Origin: Anas platyrhynchos
Taxonomy: Eukaryota > Chordata > Aves > Anseriformes > Anatidae
Assembly (NCBI RefSeq): GCF_047663525.1
Contig: NC_092600.1
Coordinates: forward strand, 5,948,001 to 6,012,000
Reading direction: 5' to 3'
Length of the DNA: 64,000 nt
Shown piece after piece: positions 45,401 through 57,751 of this stretch. A program made the position numbers and the translations under genes. Numbering within the stretch: position 1 is the stretch's first letter; each line of letters opens with the position of its first letter. The notes beneath the pieces are model-generated. The model had not been told where the DNA came from, searched no databases, and saw nothing but the letters and a program-made list of their open reading frames with translations.

Positions 45401-48400
45401 TGCCCGGGTGTCTGCTGGCTCCCTGCTCCCTCCCCAGCCCCTCCGAGGACAACGCTGCCCCCGTACCTGCTGCTGCTCGGCAGCTTCCCTCTTGGCACTT
45501 TCCTGGTTGCTCAGCGTCACCATCCTCCGCAGCTCCTGGTTCTCACACCTGCAGGCGGAGACCCCCGGGTCAGCGGGGAGAAACCCCCCGGGGCGACCCC
45601 ATCCTCTTGCTGCCGGCCACCCTCACCTGAGCTTCTCTAGGGCCTGGTTCCTCTGCTCCAGGTCCCTCTCCAGCTTGGTTCGCAGCTCCTTGTTCTCAGT
45701 GTGCAGCGTCTCACACAGCGTCTGCGGGGTGAGCACCAGCAGTGTGAGGACCCCCCCGGCACCATTGCACACAAACACCCTCCTTTTACCAAAGCTGTTG
45801 GCCCCAAGACCCTCCCTGGGTGTGCACCAAGCCCCTGGCACAAGAACCTCCTTCATTCCCAGTTGTAGCGGGGTGCCCACCTCACAGAGCTGCTACAAAA
45901 GGGGTCTGGTTAAACAAAAAGGGAAAAAAAACAAAAACAAAAAACAAATGGGCAGGGTTGACCCACCTGCAGGAACGACGTCCTCTGCTCGTTCTTGTGC
46001 ACCTTGGAGGCCAGGCGCTTGAGCTCGGAGGCCATGTAGCCCATGCGCACAAAGACCTGGTCCTTGCTGGCCTCCTGGGTGCAGCCGCTCAGCGTGCTCT
46101 CCAGCTGCTGCAGCTGGGGCAGCAGGTTGGCGTCCTCGGTGGGCAGCGGCTCCAGGTCCTGGGCAGGGAAGGGGATGAATTGGGGTCAGAGGGGTTCAGG
46201 GAGCAGCGCGGAGCCCCCCGTTGGGCAGTTCTGCCTCTGGCTGTGTCTCAGCCCCACTCCTGGCTGCTTGCTCACACATCCCCTCCCTCTGATGGCATCT
46301 GTGCGCCCCAAAGACACCTGCCCTAAACCTACACATTGTGCTCCTCTGACCCCACACTTCTTCACCACCCACGAAGGAAGTGAGGAGCAGAGGGCAGCAC
46401 TGCAAGCGTTCAGGCCGTGGCAACACCCAGGTTTCAGCTTCCCAACAATGCCAAGGACAGAGGCACTAAAACAACCCTCACTGCACTAAAAAAACTGCGT
46501 TGGCTTTATAAAGGTTTGATGCCCAACCCCTGCAGCCCCGTGTGGTGTGCGGGACATTTATCAGAGGCTGGGAGAGCTCGGGTCAGGCACACCCTCGGGC
46601 GTCACGGCACACCCCTCCCTACGCACGCACCTTTAGGGTGTCCCTAAAGGGCTCGTCCTCCTTGCCCGAGGCTGCTGCACTCCTGCATCGCCTGGGAGAG
46701 CTGCGGCAGTGCTGGCATAACATGGCCCGGCCCTGGCTGCCTCCCAGCCGGGGACACGCTGGCACACCTCTGCCTGCAGGGCTCCCAGCCCCGCTGACTC
46801 ACCGGCCACCCTCGGGAACTCCCTGGGCATCCCCGGCGGCCCCTCCTGCCCCGGTGCCTTGCACCTGGGGTAACAGCCCCGAAACTGCCACGGGAGGGGG
46901 TGCAGCACGGCGGGGACCCCACCCACTTGGTCCTTTATCACCCCACGGGTGTGTGCCAGGGGTCCAATGAGCCCCCAGCCTGGCACAGGGTGTCCCCTAA
47001 TATTTGTCCCCTTGGTGCTGCCATGGGGGCTGTGATGGCTGGAGTCAGGGCACCCCCAACAGCTCACCAGGCCATCACGCCCTTCCCGTCCCTGCCACAG
47101 CTGTGTCCCCAGATGCCTTTCCCCCAGTCCCTGCACACGGTGGGACAGAGCGAGGTGTGGGGAGCACAGCCCCGGGGCTGTGCAGCTCCCCCTGCCCACA
47201 ACCGGCCAGGTCCCAGCCCCACTCACTCACCGCTCTCCCGCTGTCCTGGGGGAATCCCTGCGCTTCCACGGCCACGATCTCAAACTCCGACGAGGAGCCC
47301 TGCAACAGGAGGCAGCCAGGTCAGGTCTGACACAGAGCAGCAGCCCCCGGACGGAGCATCTCCCCGCCGTGCATCCCCCAGCAGCTCTGGCTTTCAGCAC
47401 TCACACTCGGAGATTTGCGCGCTTCTGCCTCCGGCTGGGCGCTGCCTGGGGCGGCCAGGGTGGAGCTGGGCTTGGGGCCGGCGGCTGTGAGAGGGGAGAA
47501 GAGAGATCCGTGAGCGCTTTGGAGAGCTTTGGGATGCAGAGAGCAGGGCCTGTGAGCTCAGGCATGAATGCAGCTTCCCCTTTTCTGTCCCGTCCCTGCT
47601 GCCATCTCCCAAATTCCCCCCAGCTCCCAGGAAAGGAGGCTGGGATGAAGCCAGGTCGTGTTGTTTAACACAGAGGTGAGTGCTCCTGCACTGACCCTCA
47701 GAAAAATCCCCTTCACATCCCCATCCCTGCCCCGAGCTGTCAGCCTGGCTCTGCTCGGCGAGCCTCCCGCCTCCTACCTCCGCTTCCCACCAGCTCCTCC
47801 AAGGCGGACGAGCCCATCAGCATTTGGTTGTCCTTCACCAGCTCCTCTGCCTTCTGCCGCAGCTTGGACGCCTCCACCTGGGACTCCTCCAGCAGCTCTC
47901 CTGGGGGGGCAGCAGCAGGATGCTCACCCGCTGCTCACCCCCTTTCCCTAGGCCCCCGCGCTGCCGCAGCCCCGGCCATGAGCCCCAAGGGCTCACGAGG
48001 GAGGTGGAAATTCGGCTGCAGAAGCAGGACTCGAAAGCGGAAGCTGGGTCATGACACCGAAAGCAAAACCCGGGGTGGGGGAAGGCGGCTGAGGAGGAGA
48101 AAGGAGGTGGCACCGCTGGGCTGGGGCGTTCCAGCAGCGGCACATCCCGGCTGTTGGAGCCCTGCATCCCGCTGCAAAGCGCCCCAGGAGCTCAGCAAAG
48201 GTCCCAGCCCCTCTGCAAGCTCTCGTGTTAAAGCCCTGGCTCTGGGCACCCTTTTAAACAGCCAGGGAAGGGGCGCAGGCTGTGAGGCTGGGGCTGCCCG
48301 GCAGCCAAACCTTGTCCACCAGCAGTTCCCGACAGAGTTACCGATGGACTTTATCCCCTGCATCTTCTCCTTCAGCCGGGCGTTCTCCTCCATCAGCCGC

Positions 48401-48474
48401 TCGAAAGCCGCGGATCCATTCTCCTCCGTGCCCCCGCCGGGGTCGTAGATGCGGTAGGGACCTCTCCCTTCCAT
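42413..48474 (-). CDS. TNIP1: TNFAIP3-interacting protein 1 (ABIN-1)
   Basis: Coiled-coil ubiquitin-binding adaptor that works with A20 to restrain NF-kappaB and cell death. Seventeen coding exons: 48474-48342, 47900-47778, 47484-47405, 47299-47231, 46158-45967, 45721-45627, 45548-45467, 45277-45185, 45078-45013, 44887-44756, 44680-44552, 44238-44116, 43942-43817, 43436-43356, 43245-43051, 42915-42825, 42438-42413; 611 aa. It starts MEGRGPYRIYDPGGG. The UBAN motif DFQRERSDRERMNEEKEEL lies near residues 446-464, preceded by REYQEKEIQRLNK and LLTQNELLKQQ; the C-terminus is P/Y-rich (HGFDEWQQIRYPP, EYPWRPPC). Exon 44887-44756 ends in GAG|GCGAGT, a GC-AG donor. The last 26-nt coding piece (ending in EQAGPGLP) is the least certain; reading through its donor instead ends at 42706 with 642 aa. 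Confidence 0.93.
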
Positions 48475-48512
48475 GCCTGCCAGTCAGCCGCCCACCTCCC
48501 GGCCGGGCATCC

Positions 48513-51500
48513 CTGCGGGGACAAACACGGTGTCACCTCTCCGCACCCCACAGGTCCCTGGTCCCCACCACGGCGAGCACAGAGGGCACCAGGTGAAGGA
48601 ATTTTGCCCTGAGGGCTCTGCTCATTCCGACCCCACATGGGTGAACGTGCCGGGGTGAGTCACGGCCACGAGAGCCGTCACGAGAGCGGGCATCACCAGC
48701 GGTCCCCGGGGAGGTGGCAGCCACCCGCATCCCCCTGGGGACGGAGACCCTGAGGTTTTGGGGCATCCCCGCGGCCAGGAGGATGCTCCTTTTCATTCAG
48801 GAGGCTCTGGGAAGGATCTGGGGCTAGGCTTGTGTTTTCTTGCTGAATGCTTCTTCCTCCCGAGTGCGAAAGGGATGGAGTCTTAAACCGAAATCACAAT
48901 TTCCTCCTGCACAGCAGGGCAAACAAACACTGAGCCGAACCAACACACCCAGCCTGCCAACATCCTACTGGAAAGCCCCTCAGACAGAGTTCTGCAAATA
49001 TTTCTCACCAAAAACAGAGTGGAGAGGGAAAAAGAGGAAAATAACAACAAACCACCAAACGCTTCCACTCTGCTCCCCGGCACTGCATGTGTTGCAAATG
49101 AAAATAACAGAGGGCACGGGGCGAGGAGCAGCCTGTGAACTCCGTGGGCTGAGGCTCCAGCAGCCAGGACACGCTGTGCCCTCGGCTTTAGCCAGAGAAA
49201 CCAGGTCCTCATGGAACAGGTTCCTGAAACTGGGTGCCCAGAGATGACCAGGTCAGTGCCAGGCTGGGAGCACGGCACGAGGGAGGGGAACCCCAGCAGG
49301 CAGCGCACTGTTTGCTGTTAATTCCTTGCAGGTGTGGGTGTCACAGTTAAATTCCTTGCTTTGTGGGAGCAGGTTCCCACTCCCGGGGGTGGTGAAGCTC
49401 CTGCTGATCACAGCCCCGCTTGCCAAAACAGTTCCCTGGTGCCCGTTTGTGCCAGTGCCAGGGGCGGCTCAGCACCCAGGAGGGTGATGGGGACACGGGA
49501 CAGACCCCATAGAGCTCCCTGAGTGCCCGTCCCAAAGCTTGGGAATGGGAAGGGCTCCAGGGGGGCGTTTTGGAAGGGAAAGCCCAGCCCCGAAACCGTC
49601 TCGACCTCAGACTCGTGCCCGTGCCAGGCGCAATCTGGGCCGATGACCCAGGCGGGCTGGCAAACCTGGGGACTTCCCGGCTGACAGCCACCACCTGGCA
49701 GCACCTGCAGCAATTAACGCCCGCCTCCTCGGGAGGTAATTAAGCACAGCACCAGCAGGAGCCTGCCTTGGGATCGGCACCTCCTGGCCTTGGCGGAGGC
49801 ACGGTTGCTCGCCGGCAGGTCTGTGCCGGGGGCTGCAGCACAGGGAGGATGGCACAGCTCACACGGGGGGCTCGTCACCCCCAGAAGGGGGGCGCACGGC
49901 AGCGGGGGGACGGCGGCTTCTCGGCTGCAGCCCCCGGCAGGCCGAGGGAGGGCTATTTCTGGAGGAGGAGAGCAGCTGGCAGGAAGCTGAGGAAGAAGCA
50001 GGGCAGTTTCTGTGCCGCCAGCTCCCGGGGCCAGAGGGCAGCTGAAGTGGCACTGCAATGCCACTGCGGTGACACCACAGCCTTGTGAAATGTCCCTGTC
50101 CCCTGCCCAGGGATGCACACGGGTGAGGAGGGGGTCATGAAATGTGACAGCGGGACACACGGGGCACTCAGGGAGGTGGCAGCATATCCACTGCAGGGTG
50201 GACCACGACCAGACTGGATGAAGCCAAAAAAAAGGCTCCAGGCTCTGCTAATTCCCAATCCGTGTCATTTTATCACTTCCCTCGGGGAGAGAAATCTGTG
50301 AATTATCCCCCCCAGAGCCAGAATTCAGCAGCGAGCAAGGCGCAGGCAGCACGGAGCACTGTGGCAGCATGAGCCTGGCTGGGGGGCACGGGGTCGAGGG
50401 GCAGCCCAATTTCTGCACGGAAGCCCTAGGACAGAGCTGTCACCCCGGGGACAGGCACACGGAGCAGGTCACAGTTCCCAGGCCTGCTCTCAGAGTTCCC
50501 TTTTTCTCTTAAAGGGTTGGGAGTGCCGAAAGGTGCGATTTGCAACAAAAACCTCCCATTTCACCCAAAACGGGGGAGGAGAGAGAACAACAGAGAGGCG
50601 TGCCGGCACTCCCCAGCCCCATGGCTGCCGGGTTTCGGGTGGGCTGGCTGGGTTTTTTTCTTCTGATTAAAACCACTCGGGTCCTCCCGGTGACTCCTCG
50701 CCGGTCACGAGATGCTCCCGGAGGAGGGAGGCAGAAAACCCTTCGGTGGCAGCACTGGGAGAGGCTGCGAGACGCCGTGGTCACCGCCGGCAGCTCGGCG
50801 TTTGCTGCCCGTGGGCGGGTGCTGGGTGCAAGACGCGGGGCCGCCGGCCCTTTAGGTAGTAAATTTTCACGACAGCTCAGCAGGAGGAGAGAATGACAGA
50901 GCGAGTGGGCAGCGGAGACTCCCAGGAGGAGCTGAAAACAGCCTGGTATTTAAATAGCCGGGGAGCAGAGCCGTGGGACGCTGCGAGGTCCCCACCCGAC
51001 ACAAAACCTGTCCCTTCTGCGATGTCCCCGTGCTCAGGAGGGGGCACGAGGCTGGCGGAGCTCCCCCCGTGATGCAGAGCGGGGTTTTCCTCACCCCGGC
51101 GCACCCTGTTCCTGGGAAGCCTCCTCCCCAGCAGGAATGCTTGGGAAGAAAGTAAACCCTGCACCCTTACAGCATCACCCCCCACGGCACAGCCACCAGC
51201 CCTCAGCATCCCTCAGAGCCCAGCTGGGTGCCGTGGGGGTGTTTTTATCTGCACATTTTGCTGGAAAGCAGCAAAATGCCACGGCCCCAAGCCTCTTATC
51301 CCCTCCAGCTCCAAAGCCAGACACCCCTTGGGCTAAAACCCTCTGCTGCCGTGCTCAGGAGGGGTGGCAGAGGACACAGCAGCCCCTCTGCTGCTCTTAT
51401 CACCTGTTTTGCCCTGCCACGGCGCCTCACCGGAGCCTCTGGAGTTTGCCCCCGGTGCTCCACGTCCTTCCTCACCGCCCGGCAGGTGGCAAATAAAAAC

Positions 51501-51781
51501 CTGGCCTTGGGGACAGGCGGCAGCGCCCTGACAGCTCGGCCAAGGGGATGGAGGCTCCGCAGAGCCCCCCGGGACACACCGAGCCCCCGGGGCCACACCG
51601 AGCCCCCGGCAGGGACCCCAAACGGCGACCCCAAGCCCGGTGGCAGCCCTCAGGCCTCGCGCTGTGGGACCCCAAGGGAAGGGAGGAGCAGGCCCCGTGG
51701 GGGGGGGGCAGAGCCTCGGGCCTAGTGGCCGGGATGGGCCCTACGGGGGGCAACGGCGGCACGGCCGCGGGGCGAGCCCAC
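48513..51781 (-). other. TNIP1: TNIP1 5' intron region
   Basis: The coding exon begins after a CAG acceptor at 48513, with 38 nt of 5' UTR. The 3.3 kb beyond is intron, with short open frames only and no recognised repeat or gene. Confidence 0.6.
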
Positions 51782-51945
51782 CTGCTGCCGGGGCCGGGGC
51801 TGCTCCCGGTGCTGGATCCGGTCCCGGTGCCGGTTCTGGACCCGCTCCCGGCGCCGCTCCCGGTCCCGCTCCTGGTCCCGGTGCCGGTCCCGTCCCGGTC
51901 CCCTCAGCCCAGCCGGAAGCGGGGCGGAAGCGCCAGCCCCGCCCC
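51782..51945 (-). other. TNIP1: Candidate TNIP1 non-coding first exon (proximal)
   Basis: A CpG-rich stretch ends on the - strand in ggcagcag|gtgggc at 51782. It starts just after a kappa-B site, so a short 5' UTR exon here is plausible. Most of it (about 51795-51905) is an imperfect repeat of a ggtcccggtgcc type. Exact TSS unknown. Confidence 0.4.
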
Positions 51946-51948
51946 CCC

Positions 51949-51958
51949 GGGAATTTCC
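51949..51958 (-). promoter_or_regulatory. TNIP1: Kappa-B site at proximal TNIP1 promoter
   Basis: GGGAATTTCC matches the NF-kappaB consensus GGGRNWYYCC exactly. TNIP1 is a known NF-kappaB target acting in negative feedback, so the position upstream of a candidate first exon fits. Confidence 0.6.
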
Positions 51959-51982
51959 CAGTTTGACCGACAGGCGCCTCAG

Positions 51983-52011
51983 CCAATCGGAGCGGGCTGC
52001 TGCCTATAAAA
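51983..52011 (+). promoter_or_regulatory. CCAAT + TATA core promoter facing away from TNIP1
   Basis: CCAAT at 51983-51987 and TATAAAA at 52005-52011, followed by a GC box (aggggcggg). The expected start site is near 52036-52042 on the + strand. Spacing and orientation are those of a genuine RNA polymerase II core promoter, yet no known gene follows. Confidence 0.6.
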
Positions 52012-52035
52012 GGGGCGGGTTGTGGCGGCGCGGGG

Positions 52036-52660
52036 CAGTGCGCGCTGTAATGGCGGCCGGGGCGGTGCTGAGGGGAGGGGGGCTGTGTGATCCCTCACTC
52101 TTTTTTTATTTTTTTTTAATTATTATTATTATTTTCGTGAGGTGGGCAGTAGGCCCGCAGCTGTCGGTTTCCTCCCCCGCCTTACAGCCACACAAAATGG
52201 CTCCTGGTGGAAGCCCCCCTCTGAGCCCCCGCTGTGGTGGGTTGGGGTCCTGAGGGGGGAGAGCTGATGTGAGGGGAAAAATGGGGAAAAAAAGGGCAAA
52301 AAAGGGGCTCTGCGGGAACCCTGGGCTGTCTGGTCAGAGTGTGTGCTGGAGGACCAACAGAGCTTTCCTCATAAGCAGCTGGGGCAGGGAGAATTCCCCG
52401 CTGGCTCTAATTACAGCTGGCTCTAATTACAGGGGAGCAATTAGCACCTCCAGCTGCAGTGCCCGTGCCCAGCAATCCTCTCTCGGCACAGCTTTGTGGG
52501 CTGCAGGAATGGGCCAGAGGAGCAGGAGCCATGGGGAACGCCTTCGGGCTCCTGCTGGGCTCTGGAGCTCGCTCTGACACTACCTGCCTGCCTCACCTGC
52601 CCCTATTGTACCACAAAGGTATTCAAAAATAAAAATAATAAAGTGGAGAAGCCCCATACT
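52036..52660 (+). ncRNA. Putative TNIP1-divergent transcript (unannotated)
   Basis: Begins about 28 bp after a TATA box and is closed by AATAAA at 52628-52633 and 52637-52642, giving a compact unit of about 620 nt. The only early ORF is ATG 52050 to 52253 (67 aa, decent Kozak G at -3 and +4). Its hydrophobic stretch comes from a T-rich simple sequence, so coding is doubtful. No splice signals were needed. Existence is inferred from the paired promoter and polyadenylation signals only. Confidence 0.4.
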
Positions 52661-53283
52661 AAGCCTGTACCCTCACATTGCTTCCGTTCTGTATACAGTT
52701 GTGCTCTCGGAGGTGGCCTTCGTGGGGCTCGTGCCATTTCCAGCTGTCCCAGCCCTATTCTCTGCTTGCTTCCATTGTTCCTCGCTAATTTGAGGTCTTG
52801 GGCTGCTGTCTGGGTTATAAAGCTTTTTAAAAAAACAAATTCCTTTCCCTTTGTGTTCTTCCATCTGAGCAGGACGTCGCCCTTGAAGCCCCGCTGGGGT
52901 TTGAGGCAGCTGGGCAGGTGCTGGCACCCCGAGGTGCTGGTGCCATGGGGACGGGGCTGTGCTCCTGAGCCAGGCAACATCTCCCCAATTCTTCCCCAAA
53001 TCACATATTTTACCTCAGAGGCCCAATCTTGTTCTGCAAACCCTCAGAAAACCCGCCTTCAGAGCTAAACACAACCCCACGCGCCCAGAAAGCATCCCAT
53101 TGATATCCCATTTCCCTCCAGCAAAAAAAAAAAGAGCCGAACCCAGTCCTGATCCTACAAGGACAGGAGGGGTGACCCGGGGCTGATCTGCAGAGCTGAT
53201 TTGGGGCTGGGGGCCGAAAAACTTCTTGCAATCCCCCCCTTCCCCATCCCGTTGCCCACCGAACAAAGCTGCTCGCTACTCAC

Positions 53284-53395
53284 CCGGCCGGGCGCGGAGG
53301 GGCTCGGGGAAGGGGGGACAGGAGCCCAGGAGCCCTTTGGTGCAGGCACCCTCCGGCTGCGATCCCCGACTGCAGGAGCCCGGCCCAGCTGAGTT
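53284..53395 (-). other. TNIP1: Candidate TNIP1 non-coding first exon (distal)
   Basis: On the - strand the stretch ends in cggccgg|gtgagt, a near-perfect donor, at 53284. It is preceded by a weak TATA-like cctaaaagtaaa and a palindromic kappa-B site. Would give an alternative 5' UTR spliced to 48512. Confidence 0.45.
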
Positions 53396-53414
53396 TACTT
53401 TTAGGCATGGAGAA

Positions 53415-53426
53415 GGGGAATTCCCC
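53415..53426 (-). promoter_or_regulatory. TNIP1: Palindromic kappa-B site at distal TNIP1 promoter
   Basis: GGGGAATTCCCC, a perfect 12-bp palindrome and optimal for NF-kappaB dimers. It lies immediately upstream of the candidate distal first exon. Confidence 0.55.
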
Positions 53427-56400
53427 ATGATGGAGGCCCCAGACAGCCTCTGCGTGGTTTTGATAGGCGGCCAGGCAGCGCTTAAAGGGCTCTCCCGTGC
53501 CATTCCTCCCTGTCCGAGGGGTGCGAGGGCTGAGTCAGCCAGCGCAGGCAGGGAGGGGGCTGCCGGGGAGGCTGTGATTCACCGAGGGACTGCTGGAGGA
53601 GCGGCTTGCATCACTCGGGTTGCCTCTGAGCGGCTGCAGGTTTGCAAACGCTGGGTGCTTCTCCCCAGGGAACCTGCTGCAGCTTGCAAGAGGCGCCGTC
53701 GTTGTCCCCCCGTGTGTGCCTGTCCCCTTTTTGGCCACCCGAAATAGGAGGATGCTCCGTGGGGCAGCAGGGAGGAGCTGTGCCTGCTGGTGAAGGCAGG
53801 CTGGTGTGGCTGACCTGCAAGCATCGAGGTGCTCACAACTAAAGCTGGAGCTGGAATAAACACCCCAGGCTGAAATGTTTATCTGAGAGAGGCTGAACCC
53901 AGCTGCTGAGCTCCTCACCCGTGGTCCCGAGTTTTCCCTGAAAGCCCTGGGGAGCTGACATCTCCACCGGGGACGTGCCAGGCACATTCCTCCTGCAATA
54001 GGGCCAGGAGGATGGGGGACCCTGCTCTGCCCCCTCAAACAGCTCTCCACTTTCCCCGGCTGCTCTCTGTGTTCCTGGCTCACCCCCAGGCTGGCTGGGA
54101 CAAATTTCCCCCTGTGTGGGGTCGGCTGACAGCAGAGCTTTCTCGTCCCATCGCTTCTTCCTCATTCCTCCGGTCCCTCGGTGCTCACGGGGCTCACCTG
54201 ACGGCGGCCGTGATTCACGGGCGAGCAGGAGCAGCTCCGGGGATGAGCTCACAGCTGCTGCTTTTACACACCAGGGTTTTTTTTGGGGGGAGCCTCAGCC
54301 TCGTGCACATGAGGGCACCGTCATTGCTGCTGGTTCCTGCGGGGCCAGCCCGTGCTGCGGCGGGGTGAGAGCACGGGCAGCCTGTGGGAGCTCTCCTCCT
54401 GCTTTCTGCTTGTTTTAGGGTTATGCTCCCTTTGGGTTCGCCCTCCTCAGCGAGCAGCAGCCCGCAGCACCCAAGAAATCCTGCCCTAAATGCCGCCAGG
54501 CGAGCTGAGTGCCTTCACCCCATGGAGACGATGGGTTTGGGCATCCTGGGTGGCTGTGCCAGGGGGCTGCCGGATCTCTGCGGGGCCCTGGGACCCCTTC
54601 TGGGTTAGATCTGCCTGGGACCCTTATGGGTTTAGGTCCTCACGAGGGTGCCCGTGGGCAGCAGCAGTGGGGTTTTGCTGGGGGCTGCTGCTGACACCGC
54701 ACTGACCTGCCGCGTCCCGGTACCCTGCCGGGGGAAGGAAAGCAGAAGGACGACGATGACGCTGCAAGAGCCCGGGGAGGAAGCTCCGGCCGCAGCAGGG
54801 GATTTCCAGCACGCTGTGATCTGCTGCCTATGCAAATCAGCAACTCCAATTAACCTGGGGGGACCGGGAGGGCGAGGGGGAGAGGTGCTGGGGCGCTGGG
54901 CTGCGGGGAGGGCTCGGGGTGGGAGAGAGAGGTTGGTGGAGGGACGGTGCAGGGAGATGTCGGGGAGGGATCCTGCTCCTCTGGGCCTCCCGCAGCCCCC
55001 TGCCTTCTTTGGGGCTGCCCCGTGGCTTCCCGTGGATGTGGGGGTGTCCCGAGGCTGCTGTCACCTGCCTCGTTTCACCCTCTTTTTGGACACAGCAGCT
55101 TGTGGACACCCCGAGAGCTTCCAGGAGCTGGGCCCCAGGAGCACTCCGAGATTGTTCTATGTGCTTTAAGCTTCCGATGATTCGGAATCCCAACTTGGTG
55201 CTTCAACAGAGGGGATTTTCCCCTCTCCCTCTCTGCCCAGGCCGTGTCTCATCCCCTTGCAATCCCTCGGCCGCTTCCCAGCCTCAGCTCGCCGTGGGGA
55301 GCACCCACCGCCGAGCAGCACACAGATGTGCAGGCAGCACCGCGGCCTCCTCCTCCAGCTCAGGAACAAAAAAAGCTGGAGGAATAACTCTCAGGACTCG
55401 AGGGGTTTCCCCCTTGTAGGACACGGGGAGCACGGTGGGTGAAAATCGGGAGCATCTCGCTGGGATTGCAGCGTCCGTGTGCCTGCCCCTCGCAGGTACG
55501 GTACCAAAGAGGATCCGGAGCTGACTCAGAGGCGAGGATCTGACCCTCTGCACACACAACGAGGGCTCGTGGGGTTTTTCGGATGTCGCAACCGGTGAAA
55601 CCTTGCCTTGGCCGTGCCTGGAAGCCAGCCCCTGCCCGCAGCAATGCTGGGCAGTGCGGGGCTGCGGGTCCCTGGCCCTGACATTTTGTCCCCTTGTTCC
55701 CGTTTTGCCATTCGCCACGGGCTGGATCCCACGGGTGGCGAGCTGTTCCTGCAGTGCAACGCGAGTCTTTTTCTTTTTTTCAGGGTGCTGCAGGGCTGAA
55801 GCTGCCTCGGCTGAAGGCTCTGTGACCTGCCCTGCGTGGAGGCTTGTCGTGGGCAAAACAGTCCCAGATTGGGAAATTCATGCTTGATTAAAGATTTTGC
55901 CCGCTAATACACATCACACAAGCATTGAGCATTCTGCCCTCCCTCGTCGCAGTTTCCCTTGCTCCAGGTTCCCCTCGATCCATCCCAAACGCTGTTTCTG
56001 GGCACTCGCAGCAATTAAACCCTTGCTGGCTGTTTTCTGCCCCAGCCGCAACAGCAGCTGCTGGAGGGCGCAGGAAGCGAGACGGAGGGGTTTGGGCAGC
56101 AGGGCTTGCCAGGAGAGCTCTTCCAGGGCTGGGAGTTCCTTGGAGGAGGAAATCCCATCTCGCTCTCCCTCCCTGTCCCCAAACACGCCGTGACTCTGCT
56201 ATCTCGCTGTCCTTGCAGCAGCGGGTGCCAGGGGAATTCCTGGTGTGGAGGGAGCGGGGTGCCCGGGTCAGCCGGGCTTCTGGAGGGGAGGCTGGCAGGG
56301 ATATGGCCTTCAGGGGGGGTTTAGGGCTCCAGGAGGCTGTGAGCGATGGAATCACCCATCACGGATTTATGGCACAGCCAGGAAGGGGCTGCAGGGGCTG

Positions 56401-57462
56401 CGCAGGGCCAGCACAACTCCCAGTACGCAGCCTGGATGGGACCAGCTCTGCTCCCCCCGGTCCCTCTCCAGCAGGATTGCACCGTTACGGTGCTGCGCCC
56501 CGGGAAGAGCCGGGCAGATGAAGATCAGGGTCACATCCTCCCTTCAAAGCACCCTCGTGCTCTGCTCGCAGCCCTTACGGCAGCTCCCCACCAAAACACG
56601 AGCTGCGGAGGGGCGGGTAACCTCCACCCACAGCCAAGATCGAGGAGCCCAAATTACCAGAGGGCAAAAAAAGCCTCTTTGGGGTTATTCACCCCCGAGA
56701 AAAGCGTGTTTGTGGCACGAGGTTTTACATGAAGGCACCAAGGGCAGGCTGAGTGCAGCCACCCCACACCGAGGCCTTTTGGCTGCTGTGGTTTGTGCAC
56801 GCTGCTGCCTCCTGACCCCGGCGGGGTTTGAGGTGCCGGAGCAGCGCTGTTCCTATTCCCCGTGCCGCTTGGCTATTTTGGAAGGCGAACCTTCCCTCAG
56901 CGGGCTGTTTTTTTTTGAGGAAAACGCGGGTATTGGAGGCTTTTTGTTCGGGCTTGGAAACAATTGAAAGCGCTGGAATTTCCCGCTTTTGGAAATTCCA
57001 GTTCTTTCCTCCGGGAGCCGGGGGAAGCGCAAACACAAACTGGCTGGGGGTGTAGCCTCCGTGGCGTGTGTGCTCCGGCTGCCTCCGTGGCAACTTGAAA
57101 GCACAGGAAACCGGCTGCGAGGGCGAGTGGGTGCCATCGAGCCTGATTTCTATCTCTGGTTTATAAAAGCCTCATCCGCACGAGAGCCCAGCCCCTGACC
57201 GCAACCTGCAGGGGAGCAGCACGAAACCTGCCAGGGGCTTTCAGGGGCACGGCCTGGAGCTCTCGGGGACAGCCCTAGGCACGTTTCCAGCCCCTGTGCC
57301 TGGCCTGGTGCTGCTCAGGGGGTCTCAGGGGGTTTTGGGGAGCCTGGTCCCCCCCCTCCCCAGCTCTGCCTGCAGGAGCACGGAGCCGCCAGGACCCCGC
57401 ACCAGCCCCATCCCAACCAAGCATAGGGGCTGCTCTCACCCCCTGCTCAGCGACAGTAAGGT
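53427..57462. other. TNIP1-ANXA6 spacer, no gene seen
   Basis: 4 kb of GC-moderate sequence with many short open frames and no recognised protein, RNA or transposon. It is the likely home of regulatory elements of TNIP1. A GGAATTTCCC kappa-B-like element is at about 56975. Confidence 0.5.
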
Positions 57463-57468
57463 TTTATT
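57463..57468 (-). terminator. ANXA6: ANXA6 polyadenylation signal (AATAAA on - strand)
   Basis: TTTATT on the + strand, 284 bp past the ANXA6 stop codon, the first in that direction. Confidence 0.75.
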
Positions 57469-57751
57469 CACCAGACTGAAAACCGTCTTTCCCCCGCGGG
57501 TAAATATTCCTGGGTTAAGTGGCACGTTTGGGTACGAATTACTCTGCACCGAGACAGACAGACGGTGACCCCCCCCTCCCCAAAGCTCCCCTCCCCACCG
57601 CCCCCCTGCTTGCGATGCGGTGCCGCTCCAAGTGAGGGGGGCTCGCGGGGGTCCCCAGCAACCCCCCCAAGCCCCCGAAGCTGCAGTGAGGCCCAGGCGG
57701 TGGCTGTGTGCGTGCTGCTGGCTCAGAAGAAGTCGGGGCTGGTGCCGCCCC

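Noticed and set aside
46633-46690. Extra TNIP1 exon reading SAAASGKEDEPFRDTLK between 47231 and 46158
   Set aside because: It has an acceptor and a gtgcgt donor, but no acceptor position gives phase 0 with the upstream exon, while direct joining aligns with human TNIP1.
52050-52253. 67-aa membrane micropeptide downstream of the TATA box
   Set aside because: The hydrophobic run arises from T/A simple sequence and there is no homolog known to me; kept only as part of the transcript finding, not as a CDS.
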